A stretch of DNA of 64,000 bases from DASSLY01 sp035689185 (GTDB lineage: Bacteria > Actinomycetota > Actinomycetes > Actinomycetales > Dermatophilaceae), in the NCBI GenBank assembly GCA_035689185.1, contig DASSLY010000044.1, positions 72,383 to 136,382 of the forward strand. The letters are read 5' to 3'. The notes under the pieces are model-generated. The model was not told where the DNA came from. It searched no databases and worked only from the letters and a program-made list of their open reading frames with translations. Made by a program: the position numbers and the translations under genes. Positions 47,369 through 57,231 of this stretch are shown here, in pieces (position 1 is the stretch's first letter; the number at the start of each line of letters is the position of its first letter).

Positions 47369-49257
47369 GGACGCGGGCCCTGCTGGTCCTGACGGCGCTG
47401 GCCGTCCTGCTCGGGTTGCCCGCGGCCGCGTATGCCGCCGGGTCCGGTGGGGAGCGGATCGTCTCCTTCACCGCCGACTACGTGGTGCAGCCGGACGGGT
47501 CGATGGACGTCACCGAGACCCTGGTGTGGCAGTTCGCCGACGCCGCGCACCACGGCATCCAGCGGTACATCCGGACCAAGGCCGGCTACGACCCGCAGCC
47601 GGACAAGTACCGGGTCTACGAGCTGTCGGACGCCACGGCCGCCAGTCCCAGCGGAGCGCCGGCGGACCTGTCGGTGAGCGAGCTGGGCGCCGAGACCCGC
47701 CTGCGGGTCGGGGACCCCGACCGGACGGTGAGCGGCCGGCAGACCTACGTGCTGAAGTACCGGCTCGCGCACGTGGTCAATGGCTTCGACGACCACGTCG
47801 AGCTCTACTGGAACGTCACCGGCGACCGCACCGAGATCCCCACCGACAGCGTGAAGGTGACCGTGCGCGGCCCGCAGCCGGTCAGCCAGGCGGCCTGCTT
47901 CTACGGGGCGAAAGGCTCCACCGACCAGTGCTCGGCGAGTCCCGGCAACCCGGCGACGTTCACCGCCGCGGGGCTGACCGCCGGGCAGCAGGTCTCGGTC
48001 GTGGCCGGATTCCCGTTGGGCGCCGTCACCGACGTCGCGCCGGACCTGCGCGAGGGGGAGACCGGCTTCGCCGGCGACGAGGAGCCGGGCTCGACGATGA
48101 CCCCGGCCGCGGCCAAGGCGCTGTCCCTGCTCGGCTACGGCGGCGGCATCGCCGCACCCGTCGCTGCCGCCGCCCTGATGGGGCTGCTGGTCTGGAAGCG
48201 GGGGCGGGACGAGCAGTATGCCGGTCTGACGCCGGGCCTGTCCCCGGCGCCCGGGGCGCCGGCGACCGTGGTCCGCGGCGGCCCGCGGCCGGTCGCCGTG
48301 CAGTTCGCCCCGCCGGCGGGGGTGCGCCCCGGCCTGGTCGGCACCATCGTCGACGAGCAGGCCAACACCATCGACGTCAGCGCCACGGTGGTGGACCTGG
48401 CCGTGCGCGGCTTCCTGACCATCGAGGAGACCGAGAAGGGGGGGCTGTTCAAGCGGCAGGACTGGAAGCTGACCCGGCTGGTGCCGCGCGAGGGCGAGAC
48501 GCTGCTGCCCTACGAGCAGACCCTGTTGGACGGCATCTTCCGGGACGTCAACCCGGTGCAGCTGTCGGACCTGAAGAACAAGTTCGCCGCCACTCTGGGC
48601 ATCGTTCGGGGCGAGATGTACGACGAGGTCGTGCGGCGCGGCTGGTTCCGCAAGTCCCCCGAACGGCAACGGGGGGTGTGGCGGTTCCTCGGTATGGCGC
48701 TGGTGGCCGCCGGCTTCGCGTCCGGCTGGTTCCTGGGTTTCCAGACCCTGGCCAGCGACCGGGCCGGCGGCCTGAGTCTGGGCGTCCCCTCCGGGGTGGT
48801 GCTCGCGGCCGGACTGGTCATCGCCGGCCTGATCGTCATCCTGCTGGGCCAGCGGATGGCGGCCAAGACCGCGGAGGGATCGGCAGTGCTGGCCCAGTCC
48901 CTCGGGTTCAAGCAGTACCTGCTCACTGCCGAGGCCCGGCAGATCGCGTTCGAGGAGGCGCAGGACATGTTCAGCCGCTACCTCCCCTACGCCATCGTCT
49001 TCGGGGTCGCCGACCGCTGGGCCAAGGTGTTCGCCGAGGTGGCGGCGGCGGCCGCGGCTGCCGGCACGCCGCTGGCGATGCCAGGGTGGTACTACGGCAC
49101 CGGCGGGTTCGCCGGGATCGCGGATGGGGTGGACAGCTTCTCCACGATGGCCAGCGGCACCTTCACCTCCACCCCGGGCTCGTCCGGCAGCAGCGGCTTC
49201 GGCGGGGGCGGCTTCTCCGGTGGCGGCGGGGGAGGCGGCGGCTCCTCGTCCTGGTGA
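47365..49257 (+). CDS. DUF2207-family membrane protein
   Basis: A 630-residue protein with a signal peptide ([21 protein letters not shown]), an extracytoplasmic DUF2207 domain (~25-225, [20 protein letters not shown] ... GIQRYIRTK), a membrane helix near 255-275, a cytoplasmic region with [28 protein letters not shown] (winged-helix-like), two further helices at ~435-495, and a Gly/Ser tail ending [14 protein letters not shown], common to this family. The GTG start overlaps the smpB stop (GTGA). Role unknown. Confidence 0.85.
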   Translation: MRTRALLVLTALAVLLGLPAAAYAAGSGGERIVSFTADYVVQPDGSMDVTETLVWQFADAAHHGIQRYIRTKAGYDPQPDKYRVYELSDATAASPSGAPADLSVSELGAETRLRVGDPDRTVSGRQTYVLKYRLAHVVNGFDDHVELYWNVTGDRTEIPTDSVKVTVRGPQPVSQAACFYGAKGSTDQCSASPGNPATFTAAGLTAGQQVSVVAGFPLGAVTDVAPDLREGETGFAGDEEPGSTMTPAAAKALSLLGYGGGIAAPVAAAALMGLLVWKRGRDEQYAGLTPGLSPAPGAPATVVRGGPRPVAVQFAPPAGVRPGLVGTIVDEQANTIDVSATVVDLAVRGFLTIEETEKGGLFKRQDWKLTRLVPREGETLLPYEQTLLDGIFRDVNPVQLSDLKNKFAATLGIVRGEMYDEVVRRGWFRKSPERQRGVWRFLGMALVAAGFASGWFLGFQTLASDRAGGLSLGVPSGVVLAAGLVIAGLIVILLGQRMAAKTAEGSAVLAQSLGFKQYLLTAEARQIAFEEAQDMFSRYLPYAIVFGVADRWAKVFAEVAAAAAAAGTPLAMPGWYYGTGGFAGIADGVDSFSTMASGTFTSTPGSSGSSGFGGGGFSGGGGGGGGSSSW

Positions 49258-49394
49258 GCCCTCGATGCTTGGGGGAGCGCAGCCGCTGGTCGTCGTCTCC
49301 TACGACAACGACTTCGGCCGCTTTCCGGGCGTGCGGTGGCAGCGCCCGCCGTCCCCCCCGGGTCCGCCGGACGCTGACCGCCCCGGACGCAGCA

Positions 49395-52300
49395 TCAGCC
49401 CACGACGATGAGCAGGTCTCCGCCCTCGACCTGCTGCTGCGCTCCGATTGCGAGGCGCTCGACCTTGCCGCCGACGGGGGTGGTGATCGCGGCCTCCATC
49501 TTCATCGCCTCGATGGTGGCGATGACGTCACCGGCCGCCACCTCCTGGCCGGCCTCCACCGACAGCGACACCACTCCGGCGAAGGGCGCGGCGATGTGGC
49601 CGGACTGCGACGGATCGGCCCGCTCGGCCTGCCGCACGTCCACCGCCACCGACAGGTCGCGCACCTGCACCGGGCGCAGCTGGCCGTTCACCGTGCACAT
49701 GACCGTGCGGATGCCGCGGTCGTCGGCGTCGCTGATGGCCTGGACCCCGAGCAGGAGTCGTTTGCCCGGCTCGAGGTCGACGACGTGCTCGGTGCCGGGT
49801 GCCATCCCGTGCAGGAACTCCCCGGTGCCCAGCACGGACAGGTTGGAGTACGCCTGCCGCGACTTCTCGAAGTCCCGGGTGGGCCCGGGGAACAGCAGCC
49901 GGTTCAGCGTGCGCCGCGGGTTGAGGAGCAGGTCTTCCCGGTCGTCCAGGGACAGCTCGGTCACCGAGGGCCTGGTGCGCCGGCCCTCCAGCGCCTTGCT
50001 GCGGAACGGCTCCGGCCAGCCGCCGGGTGGGTCACCGAGGTCGCCGTTGAGGAAGCCGATCACCGAGTCGGGTATGTCGTACCTGGTCGGGTTCTCCTCG
50101 AAGTCCTTGGGGTCGGCGTTGGCGCCGACCAGCGCCAGCGCGAGATCACCGACGACCTTCGAGGAGGGGGTGACCTTGACGATGTTGCCGAGCATGGCGT
50201 TCGCCGCGGCATACATGTCCTCGATCGCCTCGAACCGGTCACCCAGGCCGAGAGCGATCGCCTGCTGGCGCAGGTTGGATAGCTGCCCGCCGGGGATCTC
50301 GTGCTTGTAGACCCGGCCGGTGGGCGCGGGCAGCCCGGACTCGAACGCGGCGTACAACGCCCGGACCCCCTCCCAATAGGGCTCGAGGTCCAGCACCGCC
50401 TGCAGGTCGAGGCCGGTTTCCCGCTGCGTGCCGTTCGTCGCCGCGACCAGTGCGGACATCGACGGCTGCGACGTCGTGCCGGACATCGACGCGCTGGCCA
50501 CGTCGACGGCGTCCACCCCGGCGTCGATCGCGGCCAGCAGCGTCGCCAGCTGGCCGCCGGCGGTGTCGTGGGTGTGCAGGTGCACCGGCTGGTCGAACCG
50601 CTCGCGCAGGGCGGTGACCAACCGGGTCGCCGCCGGCGCTCGCAGCAGCCCGGCCATGTCCTTGATGGCGATGATGTGCGCGCCCGCCGCGACGATGCGC
50701 TCGGCCAGGGCGAGGTAGTAGTCCAGGGTGTACAGCCGCTCGCCCGGGTCCAGCAGGTTGCCGGTGTAACACAGGCCGACCTCGGCGACCGCCGTCCCGG
50801 TCTGGCGGACAGCGGCGATCGCCGGTGCCATCTGGTCGACGTCGTTCAGCGCGTCGAAGATCCGGAAGACGTCGATACCGGTCCGGGCCGCCTCGGTGAC
50901 GAAGGCGTCGGTGACCTCGGTCGGGTACGGCGTGTAGCCGACCGTGTTGCGCCCGCGCAGCAGCATCTGCAGCGGCAGGTTCGGCATGGCCGCCCGCAGC
51001 TGGGCCAGCCGCTCCCACGGGTCCTCGGAGAGGAACCGCAACGCCACGTCATACGTGGCCCCACCCCAGGCCTCGACGCTGAGCAGCTGCGGGGTCGTGC
51101 GGGCGACGTACGGCGCGACGTGCATGAGGTCTCGGGTGCGGACCCGGGTCGCCAGCAGGGACTGGTGGGCGTCCCGGAAGGTCGTGTCCGTCACCCCGAC
51201 CGGCACCTGCGCCCGCAGCTCCGCCGCGAACCGCTCCGGCCCCACCCTCAGCAGCAGGTCCCTCGCCCCGGGCGGCGGGTGCGCGTCGAGGTCGATTTTG
51301 GGCAGCTTGCTGCGCGGCTGCACCGTGGCCCGGCGCGGACCGTACGGCTGGTTCACGGTGACCTCGGCCAGGTAGGTGAGCAGCTTTGTGCCGCGGTCGG
51401 CCGGCACCCGGGAGCTCAGCAGCTCCGGGCGCTGCTCGATGAAGGAAGTCGTGACGTTGCCGGCAACGAAGTCCGGGTCCTCCAGCACCGCCTGCAGGAA
51501 GGGGATGTTCGTCGCGACGCCGCGGATGCGGAACTCGGCCAGGGCCCGGCGGGCCCGTCGCACCGCGATGGTGAAGTTCGCCCCTCGGCAGGTCAGCTTC
51601 ACCAGCATCGAGTCGAAGTGCGCGCTGATCTCGGCACCGACGAAGACGGTGCCGCCGTCCAGCCGCACCCCGGCGCCGCCGGCCGAGCGGTAGACGGTGA
51701 TCCGCCCCGAGTCCGGCCGGAAGCCGTTGGCCGGGTCCTCGGTGGTGATCCGGCACTGCAGCGCCGCCCCGCGCAGCCGGATCTCCTCCTGGGCCAGGCC
51801 GAGGTCGGCCAGGGTCGAGCCGGACGCGATCCGCAGCTGCGCGGCGACCAGGTCGACGTCGGTGACCTCCTCGGTCACCGTGTGCTCCACCTGGATGCGG
51901 GGGTTCATCTCGATGAAGACGTAGCGCCCGTCCGGGGCCAGCAGGAACTCCACGGTCCCCGCGTTGACGTAGCCGATCTGCTGGGCGAATGCCACGGCGT
52001 GCGCGCACATCTGGTCCCGGATGGCCGGGTCCAGGTTGGGCGCCGGGGCGATCTCGATGACCTTCTGGTGTCGCCGCTGCACCGAGCAGTCCCGCTCGAA
52101 CAGGTGGATCACGTTGCCCTTCGCGTCGGCCAGGATCTGCACCTCGACGTGCCGGGGGCCGACCACAGCCTCCTCAAGGAAGACGGTGGGATCGCCGAAC
52201 GCCGACTCCGCCTCGCGCATGGCGGCCTCGAGCGCCTCGCGCAGCTGATCCGGCTGCTCCACCCGCCGCATCCCTCGCCCGCCGCCGCCGGCCACGGCCT

Positions 52301-52772
52301 TGACGAAGACCGGGAACCCCACCTCGTCCGCGGCCTCGACCAGCTCGGTGATGTCGCTGCTGGGCGGCGCGCTGCGCAGCGTCGGCAGGCCGGCGGCCTT
52401 GGCCGCGGCGATGGCCCGCGCCTTGTTGCCGGTCAGGTAGAGCACCTCTGGCGGCGGCCCGACGAAGGTCACCCCGGCAGCGGCGCACGCCTCGGCCAGC
52501 TTCGGGTTCTCGGACAGGAAGCCGTACCCCGGGTACACCGCATCCGCCCCGGCCTCGACCGCCGTGGCGACGATCCCCTCCGGGTCCAGGTAGCTGCGCA
52601 CGGGGTGGCCTGGTTCGCCGATCTCGTAGGCCTCGTCCGCCTTGAGCACGTGCTCGCTCTTGCGGTCCTCGTGCGGGAAGACCGCAACGGTCTGCGCGCC
52701 CAGCTCCGTGGCCGCCCGGAAGGCCCGGACAGCGATCTCTCCGCGGTTGGCGACGAGCACCTTGCGAAACAC
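49395..52772 (-). CDS. pyc: Pyruvate carboxylase
   Basis: A 1125-residue biotin enzyme making oxaloacetate from pyruvate, bicarbonate and ATP. Biotin carboxylase (~1-450: VLVANRGEIAVRAFRAA, AGGGGRGMR, IEMNPRIQVEHTVTEE), carboxyltransferase (~520-1000: FRDAHQSLLATRVRT, DMAGLLRA, HTHDTAGGQ) and C-terminal biotinyl domain with Lys1091 in EAMKME. Full length for the single-chain form. GTG at 52772 follows GGAGG; a TAGGCT -10 lies 42-47 bases upstream. The longer frame upstream is repeat DNA. It may balance the malic enzyme encoded at 61.9 kb around the pyruvate/C4 node. Confidence 0.95.
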   Translation of the reverse strand: MFRKVLVANRGEIAVRAFRAATELGAQTVAVFPHEDRKSEHVLKADEAYEIGEPGHPVRSYLDPEGIVATAVEAGADAVYPGYGFLSENPKLAEACAAAGVTFVGPPPEVLYLTGNKARAIAAAKAAGLPTLRSAPPSSDITELVEAADEVGFPVFVKAVAGGGGRGMRRVEQPDQLREALEAAMREAESAFGDPTVFLEEAVVGPRHVEVQILADAKGNVIHLFERDCSVQRRHQKVIEIAPAPNLDPAIRDQMCAHAVAFAQQIGYVNAGTVEFLLAPDGRYVFIEMNPRIQVEHTVTEEVTDVDLVAAQLRIASGSTLADLGLAQEEIRLRGAALQCRITTEDPANGFRPDSGRITVYRSAGGAGVRLDGGTVFVGAEISAHFDSMLVKLTCRGANFTIAVRRARRALAEFRIRGVATNIPFLQAVLEDPDFVAGNVTTSFIEQRPELLSSRVPADRGTKLLTYLAEVTVNQPYGPRRATVQPRSKLPKIDLDAHPPPGARDLLLRVGPERFAAELRAQVPVGVTDTTFRDAHQSLLATRVRTRDLMHVAPYVARTTPQLLSVEAWGGATYDVALRFLSEDPWERLAQLRAAMPNLPLQMLLRGRNTVGYTPYPTEVTDAFVTEAARTGIDVFRIFDALNDVDQMAPAIAAVRQTGTAVAEVGLCYTGNLLDPGERLYTLDYYLALAERIVAAGAHIIAIKDMAGLLRAPAATRLVTALRERFDQPVHLHTHDTAGGQLATLLAAIDAGVDAVDVASASMSGTTSQPSMSALVAATNGTQRETGLDLQAVLDLEPYWEGVRALYAAFESGLPAPTGRVYKHEIPGGQLSNLRQQAIALGLGDRFEAIEDMYAAANAMLGNIVKVTPSSKVVGDLALALVGANADPKDFEENPTRYDIPDSVIGFLNGDLGDPPGGWPEPFRSKALEGRRTRPSVTELSLDDREDLLLNPRRTLNRLLFPGPTRDFEKSRQAYSNLSVLGTGEFLHGMAPGTEHVVDLEPGKRLLLGVQAISDADDRGIRTVMCTVNGQLRPVQVRDLSVAVDVRQAERADPSQSGHIAAPFAGVVSLSVEAGQEVAAGDVIATIEAMKMEAAITTPVGGKVERLAIGAQQQVEGGDLLIVVG

Positions 52773-52813
52773 GGATGCCTCCAACGAGGGGTGGGGGGCC
52801 TCGGGTGCGGCAC

Positions 52814-52819
52814 AGCCTA
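52814..52819 (-). promoter_or_regulatory. -10 element TAGGCT of pyc
   Basis: Minus-strand TAGGCT, 42 bases before the GTG start, giving a leader of about 35 nt that contains the GGAGG ribosome-binding site. Confidence 0.35.
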
Positions 52820-52842
52820 GCGAGCGCCCCACACCCCGAGGC

Positions 52843-53604
52843 GGGCTGCCGGCATGCGGACAACCAGCCGGTATGCGGCCCGGCTGCGGCTCTGGGACTT
52901 GCCCTGCGACTGGCCCGACGGCAGCGCGACCGGAAGGGACTGGGCCGGGGGGGCTCCCGGGACGGCAACCGTGACGGCACCCGTGACGGGCATGACCGTC
53001 GCTGGGGCGGATCTGCCCGTGACGGCACGCCGCTCGCTGAGGCGGAGTGCCCCGGGACGGCAGCCGTGACGGCGTACCGGTCGCTGGGGCGGCCACCTGG
53101 CCGTCACGCGTCCCGTCCCGGGCTGCCCGTCCCGTCCCGGGCTGCCCGCGCCTGCCCGGGGCGGCCGCTCGCTGGTCGGGAGTGCCCCGGGACGGCAGCC
53201 GTGACGGCGTACCGGTCGCTGGGGCGGCCACCTGGCCGTCATGCGTCCCGTCCCGGGCTGCCCGTCCCGTCCCGGGCTGCTCGCGCCTGCCCGGGACGGC
53301 AGCCGTGACGGCGTACCGGTCGCTGGGGCGGCCACTTGGCCGTCACGCGTCCCGTCCCGGGCTGCCTGTCCCGTCCCGGGCTGCCCGCGCCTGCCCGGGG
53401 CGGCCGCTCGCTGGTCGGGAGTGCCCCGGGACGGCAGCCGTGACGGCGTACCGGTCGCTGGGGCGGCCACTTGGCCGTCACGTGTCCCGTCCCGGGCTGC
53501 CTGTCCCGTCCCGGCCTGCCCGGGCTGCCCGCGCCTGCCCGCGCCTGCCCGCGCCTGCCCGGGCCTGCCCGGGCTGCCGGCATGCGGACAACCAGCCGGT
53601 ATGC
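52843..53604. repeat. Repeat block: ~135-bp units bounded by 34-bp direct repeats
   Basis: A perfect 34-base direct repeat starting GGGCTGCCGGCATGCGGACA lies at 52843-52876 and 53571-53604. Between them is a degenerate copy (~52940-53045), then four clear units whose CCGGGACG cores start at 53053, 53188, 53292 and 53427 (spacing 135, 104, 135; the third lacks a 31-base module). Each unit has nested inverted repeats: outer CCCGGGACGG / CCGTCCCGGG (53052-53061 and 53114-53123 in copy 1) and inner GTGACGGC / GCCGTCAC (53067-53074 and 53101-53108). The end, 53500-53570, is a run of GCCTGCCCG units. All frames are long because of GC content; I see no gene. Confidence 0.9.
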
Positions 53605-53608
53605 CGCT

Positions 53609-55114
53609 ATGACCCGCCATGGCCCGCCCGCACCACGGACGCCGCATACCGAAACCTGCCCGCGGTGCATACAGTCGGAGCCGGAGCACAGCGCCTGGGA
53701 GGACGGGTTGGGACGGTTCGTGACGCCGGTGGAACATGCCGCGGCCGTCCGGGCGCTACAGGCCAGCTTCGACGCGATCCCCCCGGCAGAGCGGGTCCGG
53801 CTGGCGAAGCGGACCTCCAACCTGTTCCGGCCTCGCACGGGGACCGGCCGGCCGTGGCTCGACGTCTCCGGCCTGACCCGGGTCATCTCGGTCGACGAGG
53901 TCGGGCTGACCGCCGACGTCCAGGGCATGACCACCTACGAGGACCTGGTCGACGTCACCCTTGCGCACGGCTGCATGCCGCTGGTCGTGCCGCAGCTGAA
54001 GACGATCACCCTCGGCGGCGCGGTGACCGGCCTCGGCATCGAGTCCACCTCGTTCCGCAACGGGCTGCCGCACGAGTCGGTGCTGGAGCTGGACGTGCTC
54101 ACCGGCGGCGGGTCGGTGGTCACGGCTACCGCCGACAACGAGCACGCGGACCTGTTCCGCGCGTTCCCCAACTCCTACGGCAGCCTGGGCTATGCGACGC
54201 GGGTGCGGATCGAGCTGGAGCGGGTGCACCAGTTCGTCCGGCTGCGCCACGTCCGGTTCCACGACCTGGCCCGGTTAGTGGCCACGGTCGGGGAGGTCAT
54301 GCGCGACCACGCCTACGCCGGCCAGCCGGTGGACTTCGTGGACGGGGTGGTGTTCACCGCGACCGAGAGCTACCTCGTGCTCGGGAACTGGGCCGACACC
54401 GCGCCATACTGCACCTCCTATGACAAGTCGCTGATCTACTACCGGTCGATCCAACAGCGCCCGGAGGACTACCTGCGGGTGCGGGACTACCTGTGGCGGT
54501 GGGACACCGACTGGTTCTGGTGCTCCCGCGCCTTCGGCGCTCAGCGCCCGCGGATGCGCCGGCTGTGGCCGAAGCGGTGGCTGCGCAGCGAGGTCTACTG
54601 GAAGCTCATCGCCGTGGAGAACCGCTACCACCTCGCCGCCCGGCTGGACGCGCACCAGGGGCGCCCGCCGCGGGAACGGGTCGTCCAGGACGTCGAGGTG
54701 CCGCTGGAGCGGACCGCGGAGTTCCTGCACTGGTTCCTCGACCACGTCCCCATCGAGCCCATCTGGCTGTGCCCGCTGCGTTTGCGCGACGAACCGGTCG
54801 GCGCCTCGGACGCCTCACCGGCCGGCAAGGGCTGGCCGCTCTACCCGCTCCAGCCCGGGCGGGACTACGTCAACGTCGGCTTCTGGTCGACGGTCGAGAT
54901 CGCGCCGGGGGCCCGCGACGGGGACGTCAACCGGGCGGTCGAGGCCAAGGTCGGCGAACTGGGCGGGCACAAGTCGCTGTACTCGGACGCCTACTACGAC
55001 CCGAAGGCGTTCTGGCTGCTCTACGGCGGAGCCACCTACGACAAGGCCAAGGCCCGCTACGATCCCGACGGCCGGCTGACCGGCCTCTACGACAAGGCGG
55101 TAAGGCGCACATGA
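53609..55114 (+). CDS. FAD-linked oxidoreductase (10-methyl fatty acid synthesis type)
   Basis: About 501 residues of the PCMH/GlcD-like FAD-linked oxidase family. The FAD-binding half has LTADVQGMTTYEDLVDVTLA, VPQLKTITLGGAVTGLGIES and NSYGSLGYATRVRIEL. With the overlapping methyltransferase next to it, it matches the pair TmsA/TmsB (BfaA/BfaB), in which the methyltransferase adds a methylene to oleoyl chains and the flavoprotein reduces it to 10-methylstearate (tuberculostearate). The start is uncertain: ATG 53609 is taken because an ATG at 53582 lies in the 34-base repeat. Confidence 0.8.
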   Translation: MTRHGPPAPRTPHTETCPRCIQSEPEHSAWEDGLGRFVTPVEHAAAVRALQASFDAIPPAERVRLAKRTSNLFRPRTGTGRPWLDVSGLTRVISVDEVGLTADVQGMTTYEDLVDVTLAHGCMPLVVPQLKTITLGGAVTGLGIESTSFRNGLPHESVLELDVLTGGGSVVTATADNEHADLFRAFPNSYGSLGYATRVRIELERVHQFVRLRHVRFHDLARLVATVGEVMRDHAYAGQPVDFVDGVVFTATESYLVLGNWADTAPYCTSYDKSLIYYRSIQQRPEDYLRVRDYLWRWDTDWFWCSRAFGAQRPRMRRLWPKRWLRSEVYWKLIAVENRYHLAARLDAHQGRPPRERVVQDVEVPLERTAEFLHWFLDHVPIEPIWLCPLRLRDEPVGASDASPAGKGWPLYPLQPGRDYVNVGFWSTVEIAPGARDGDVNRAVEAKVGELGGHKSLYSDAYYDPKAFWLLYGGATYDKAKARYDPDGRLTGLYDKAVRRT

Positions 55115-56388
55115 CGATGACCATCGGCGCGGCCTTCGACACGCTGTTCGGCGCGGACGTCCCGATCGGGTTCACCGCCTACGACGGCTCCCGCGGCGGG
55201 TCACGGGGCGCCGTCGTTCAGATGCGGCTGGTGAACGAGCGCGGGCTGCGCTACATCGTCACCGCACCGGGCAGCCTTGGTATGGCGCGGGCCTACGTGC
55301 AGGGGGACCTCGCCATCGACGGGGTGGACCCGGGCGATCCGTACGATCTGCTCAAGCTGGTGGAGGACCGGGTCCGGCTGCGCCGGCCCGCACTCGGCCA
55401 GGCGGTGGAACTGGCCCGGTCCTTGGGGCTGCGCAGCTTGCGTGTTCCGCAGCTGCCGCCCCAGGAGACGCCGCGTCCGTGGCGGCGGCTGCTGGATGGG
55501 CTGGCCCACACCCATTCCCGTGACGCGGCGGCGGTGAGCCACCACTACGACGTCAGCAACGCCTTCTACGAGCTGCTGCTCGGCCCGTCGATGGCCTACA
55601 CCTGCGCGTGCTACGAGCGGCCGGACGCCACGCTGGAGCAGGCGCAGGCCGCCAAGTTCGACTTGGTCTGCCGCAAGCTGGACCTCCGGCCCGGCATGCG
55701 CCTGCTCGACGTGGGATGCGGCTGGGGCGGGATGGTGCGTCACGCGGCCCGGCACTACGGGGTGACCGCTGTGGGGGTCACCCTGTCGGAGCAGCAGGCG
55801 CTGTGGGCAGCCAAGGCGATCGCCGAGGAGGGCCTCTCGGACGTGGCGGAGGTGCGGCACCTGGACTACCGGCACGTGCGGGAGACCGGCTTCGACGCGG
55901 TCAGCTCGATCGGGCTCACCGAGCACGTCGGCGTTTCCAACCTGCCGGCCTACTTCGGTTTCCTGAAGTCGCGCCTGCGCGCCGGGGGCCGGCTGCTGAA
56001 CCACTGCATCACCCGGCCGGACAACCAGCACGACGGCCTGCCGAAGTCGGGCTTCATCAACCGCTACGTCTTCCCCGACGGCGGTCTCACCGGGTCCGGG
56101 AGGATCACCTCGGTGATGCAGGACGTCGGCCTGGAGGTGCGGCACGCGGAGAACCTGCGCGAGCACTACGCGATGACCTGTCGAGACTGGGGTCGGAACC
56201 TGTCCCGGCACTGGGATGCGGCAGTGGCGGAGGTCGGGGAAGGGACCGCCAAGGTGTGGGGCCTCTACCTGGCCGGTTCGCGGCTGTCGTTCGAGCGCAA
56301 CCGGATCCAGCTCCACCAGGTGCTTGCGGCCAACACCGCGGACGACGGCGACGCCGGCTGGCCGCTGCGCCCGACCTGGGGGTCCTGA
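55111..56388 (+). CDS. SAM-dependent fatty-acyl methyltransferase (CFA synthase family)
   Basis: A 425-residue cyclopropane-fatty-acid-synthase-like methyltransferase. N-terminal domain (~1-130), then SHHYDVSNAFYELLLG, SMAYTCACYERPDATLEQAQ (substrate/bicarbonate-site region) and the SAM-binding LLDVGCGWGGMVRHAA (residues 198-213). The ATG overlaps the stop of the oxidoreductase (ATGA), so the two are coupled. By analogy with TmsB/BfaB it methylates oleoyl phospholipids at C10; a plain cyclopropane synthase is the alternative. Confidence 0.87.
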   Translation: MTMTIGAAFDTLFGADVPIGFTAYDGSRGGSRGAVVQMRLVNERGLRYIVTAPGSLGMARAYVQGDLAIDGVDPGDPYDLLKLVEDRVRLRRPALGQAVELARSLGLRSLRVPQLPPQETPRPWRRLLDGLAHTHSRDAAAVSHHYDVSNAFYELLLGPSMAYTCACYERPDATLEQAQAAKFDLVCRKLDLRPGMRLLDVGCGWGGMVRHAARHYGVTAVGVTLSEQQALWAAKAIAEEGLSDVAEVRHLDYRHVRETGFDAVSSIGLTEHVGVSNLPAYFGFLKSRLRAGGRLLNHCITRPDNQHDGLPKSGFINRYVFPDGGLTGSGRITSVMQDVGLEVRHAENLREHYAMTCRDWGRNLSRHWDAAVAEVGEGTAKVWGLYLAGSRLSFERNRIQLHQVLAANTADDGDAGWPLRPTWGS

Positions 56389-56403
56389 CCCCGCCCCGGG
56401 GTC
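56387..56403 (+). terminator. Hairpin at the methyltransferase stop codon
   Basis: GACCCCG / CGGGGTC, 7-bp stem with a 3-base loop, starting within the stop codon. Short but GC-only apart from one pair; no U-tract. Confidence 0.45.
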
Positions 56404-56597
56404 CGTCTGGGAGGGCGCTCACCGCGGGCCGGTTGTGCGGAACGGCCGTGAGCCGGTCGGGGCTTCGGACACCGGCCAGCGCGACCAGAGGCTGGGTGGA
56501 ATCTCGTGGCACCCGGGAGCGTTGACACCGTAGGCTGGACCACCCGGCATACCTGCCGGGGTTTGAGAACTGCACAGCGTGACGCAAGCACCCCCAT

Positions 56598-56962
56598 GGG
56601 GGTGATCGGTTTCGACGTTGGTCGTCATTCCAGGGGAAGCGGGTCGAGGAGGCACGGTCATCTCGTCAACGCTCCGTGCAAACCCATAGGTGCCAACTCC
56701 AAGCGCACCGACCTCGCCCTCGCCGCCTGAGCGAGCCCCGAGGTCCGTCAGCCTAGGCCTGCTTCCGGCCTAGTCCCTGGCGTCAGCTAGGAAGCTCCGC
56801 CGCGCAGCCATGCCGAGGGACTGCGCGGGACACTTACTCGGCTGGGCCTGTCAGCGAACGTGCGCGTGCGAGCGCTGGGGCCGAGAAACGCCGAAGCGCG
56901 CTGCACCCGGAGAAGCCCTGGTCTCCCGTCAACGGACGCGGGTTCGATTCCCGCCACCTCCA
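56598..56962 (+). ncRNA. ssrA: Transfer-messenger RNA (tmRNA)
   Basis: The 5' end GGGGGTGATCGGTTTCGACG and the 3' end GGTTCGATTCCCGCCACCTCC form the tRNA-like domain; the acceptor stem pairs GGGGGUG with CACCUCC and includes the G3-U pair that specifies alanine. The tag frame at 56692-56730 (GCC AAC TCC ... GCC TGA) reads ANSKRTDLALAA, preceded by the Ala carried by tmRNA. After the discriminator A at 56962 the DNA reads CCCA, so the terminal CCA is not encoded exactly and is probably added. A hairpin CCCGGCA / TGCCGGG with an octamer lies upstream at 56544-56561, near a TTGACA at 56522. Confidence 0.95.
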
Positions 56963-57231
56963 CCCACCGTGCCTGCGTCACGCTCTGCGGTCCGCATGTA
57001 TCACGACATGGTCGGGTTTGCTCCCTCTCTCACGATGGTATGTCGGGTCAGGATTCACCGGATCCCTCTTCCGCCTGGGGACTGCCGGGATACCATCAAG
57101 CCCTGGGGTGGCGCATGTCACCCTGGCGTGTCGTCGGGGTTCGTGGCAACCAGTCGCCCCGCGCGACGAACCACGCCGGATCCTGACTTGACCGGACGAC
57201 CCGACCAGACGGCAGCGAACGGGACGATGCG

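Noticed and set aside
52790..53600. Long open frames in several registers through the repeat block, including N-terminal extensions of pyc and of the oxidoreductase
   Set aside because: They exist in multiple frames because the DNA is almost free of A/T; the third repeat unit changes length by 104 bases, which breaks any single frame, and the encoded RPGLPVPSRAARA-like peptides are low complexity.
52843..53604. 34-base direct repeats as insertion-sequence or integration-site boundaries
   Set aside because: No transposase or integrase frame lies between them, only tandem repeats; duplication by recombination is simpler.
56598..57231. Genomic island inserted at the tmRNA 3' end
   Set aside because: No second copy of the 3' end of ssrA and no integrase was seen downstream; the following genes look resident.
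56963..57231. c-di-AMP (ydaO-type) riboswitch before the transglycosylase gene
   Set aside because: Such riboswitches precede cell-wall hydrolase genes in actinobacteria, but I could not find the conserved core motifs in this leader.
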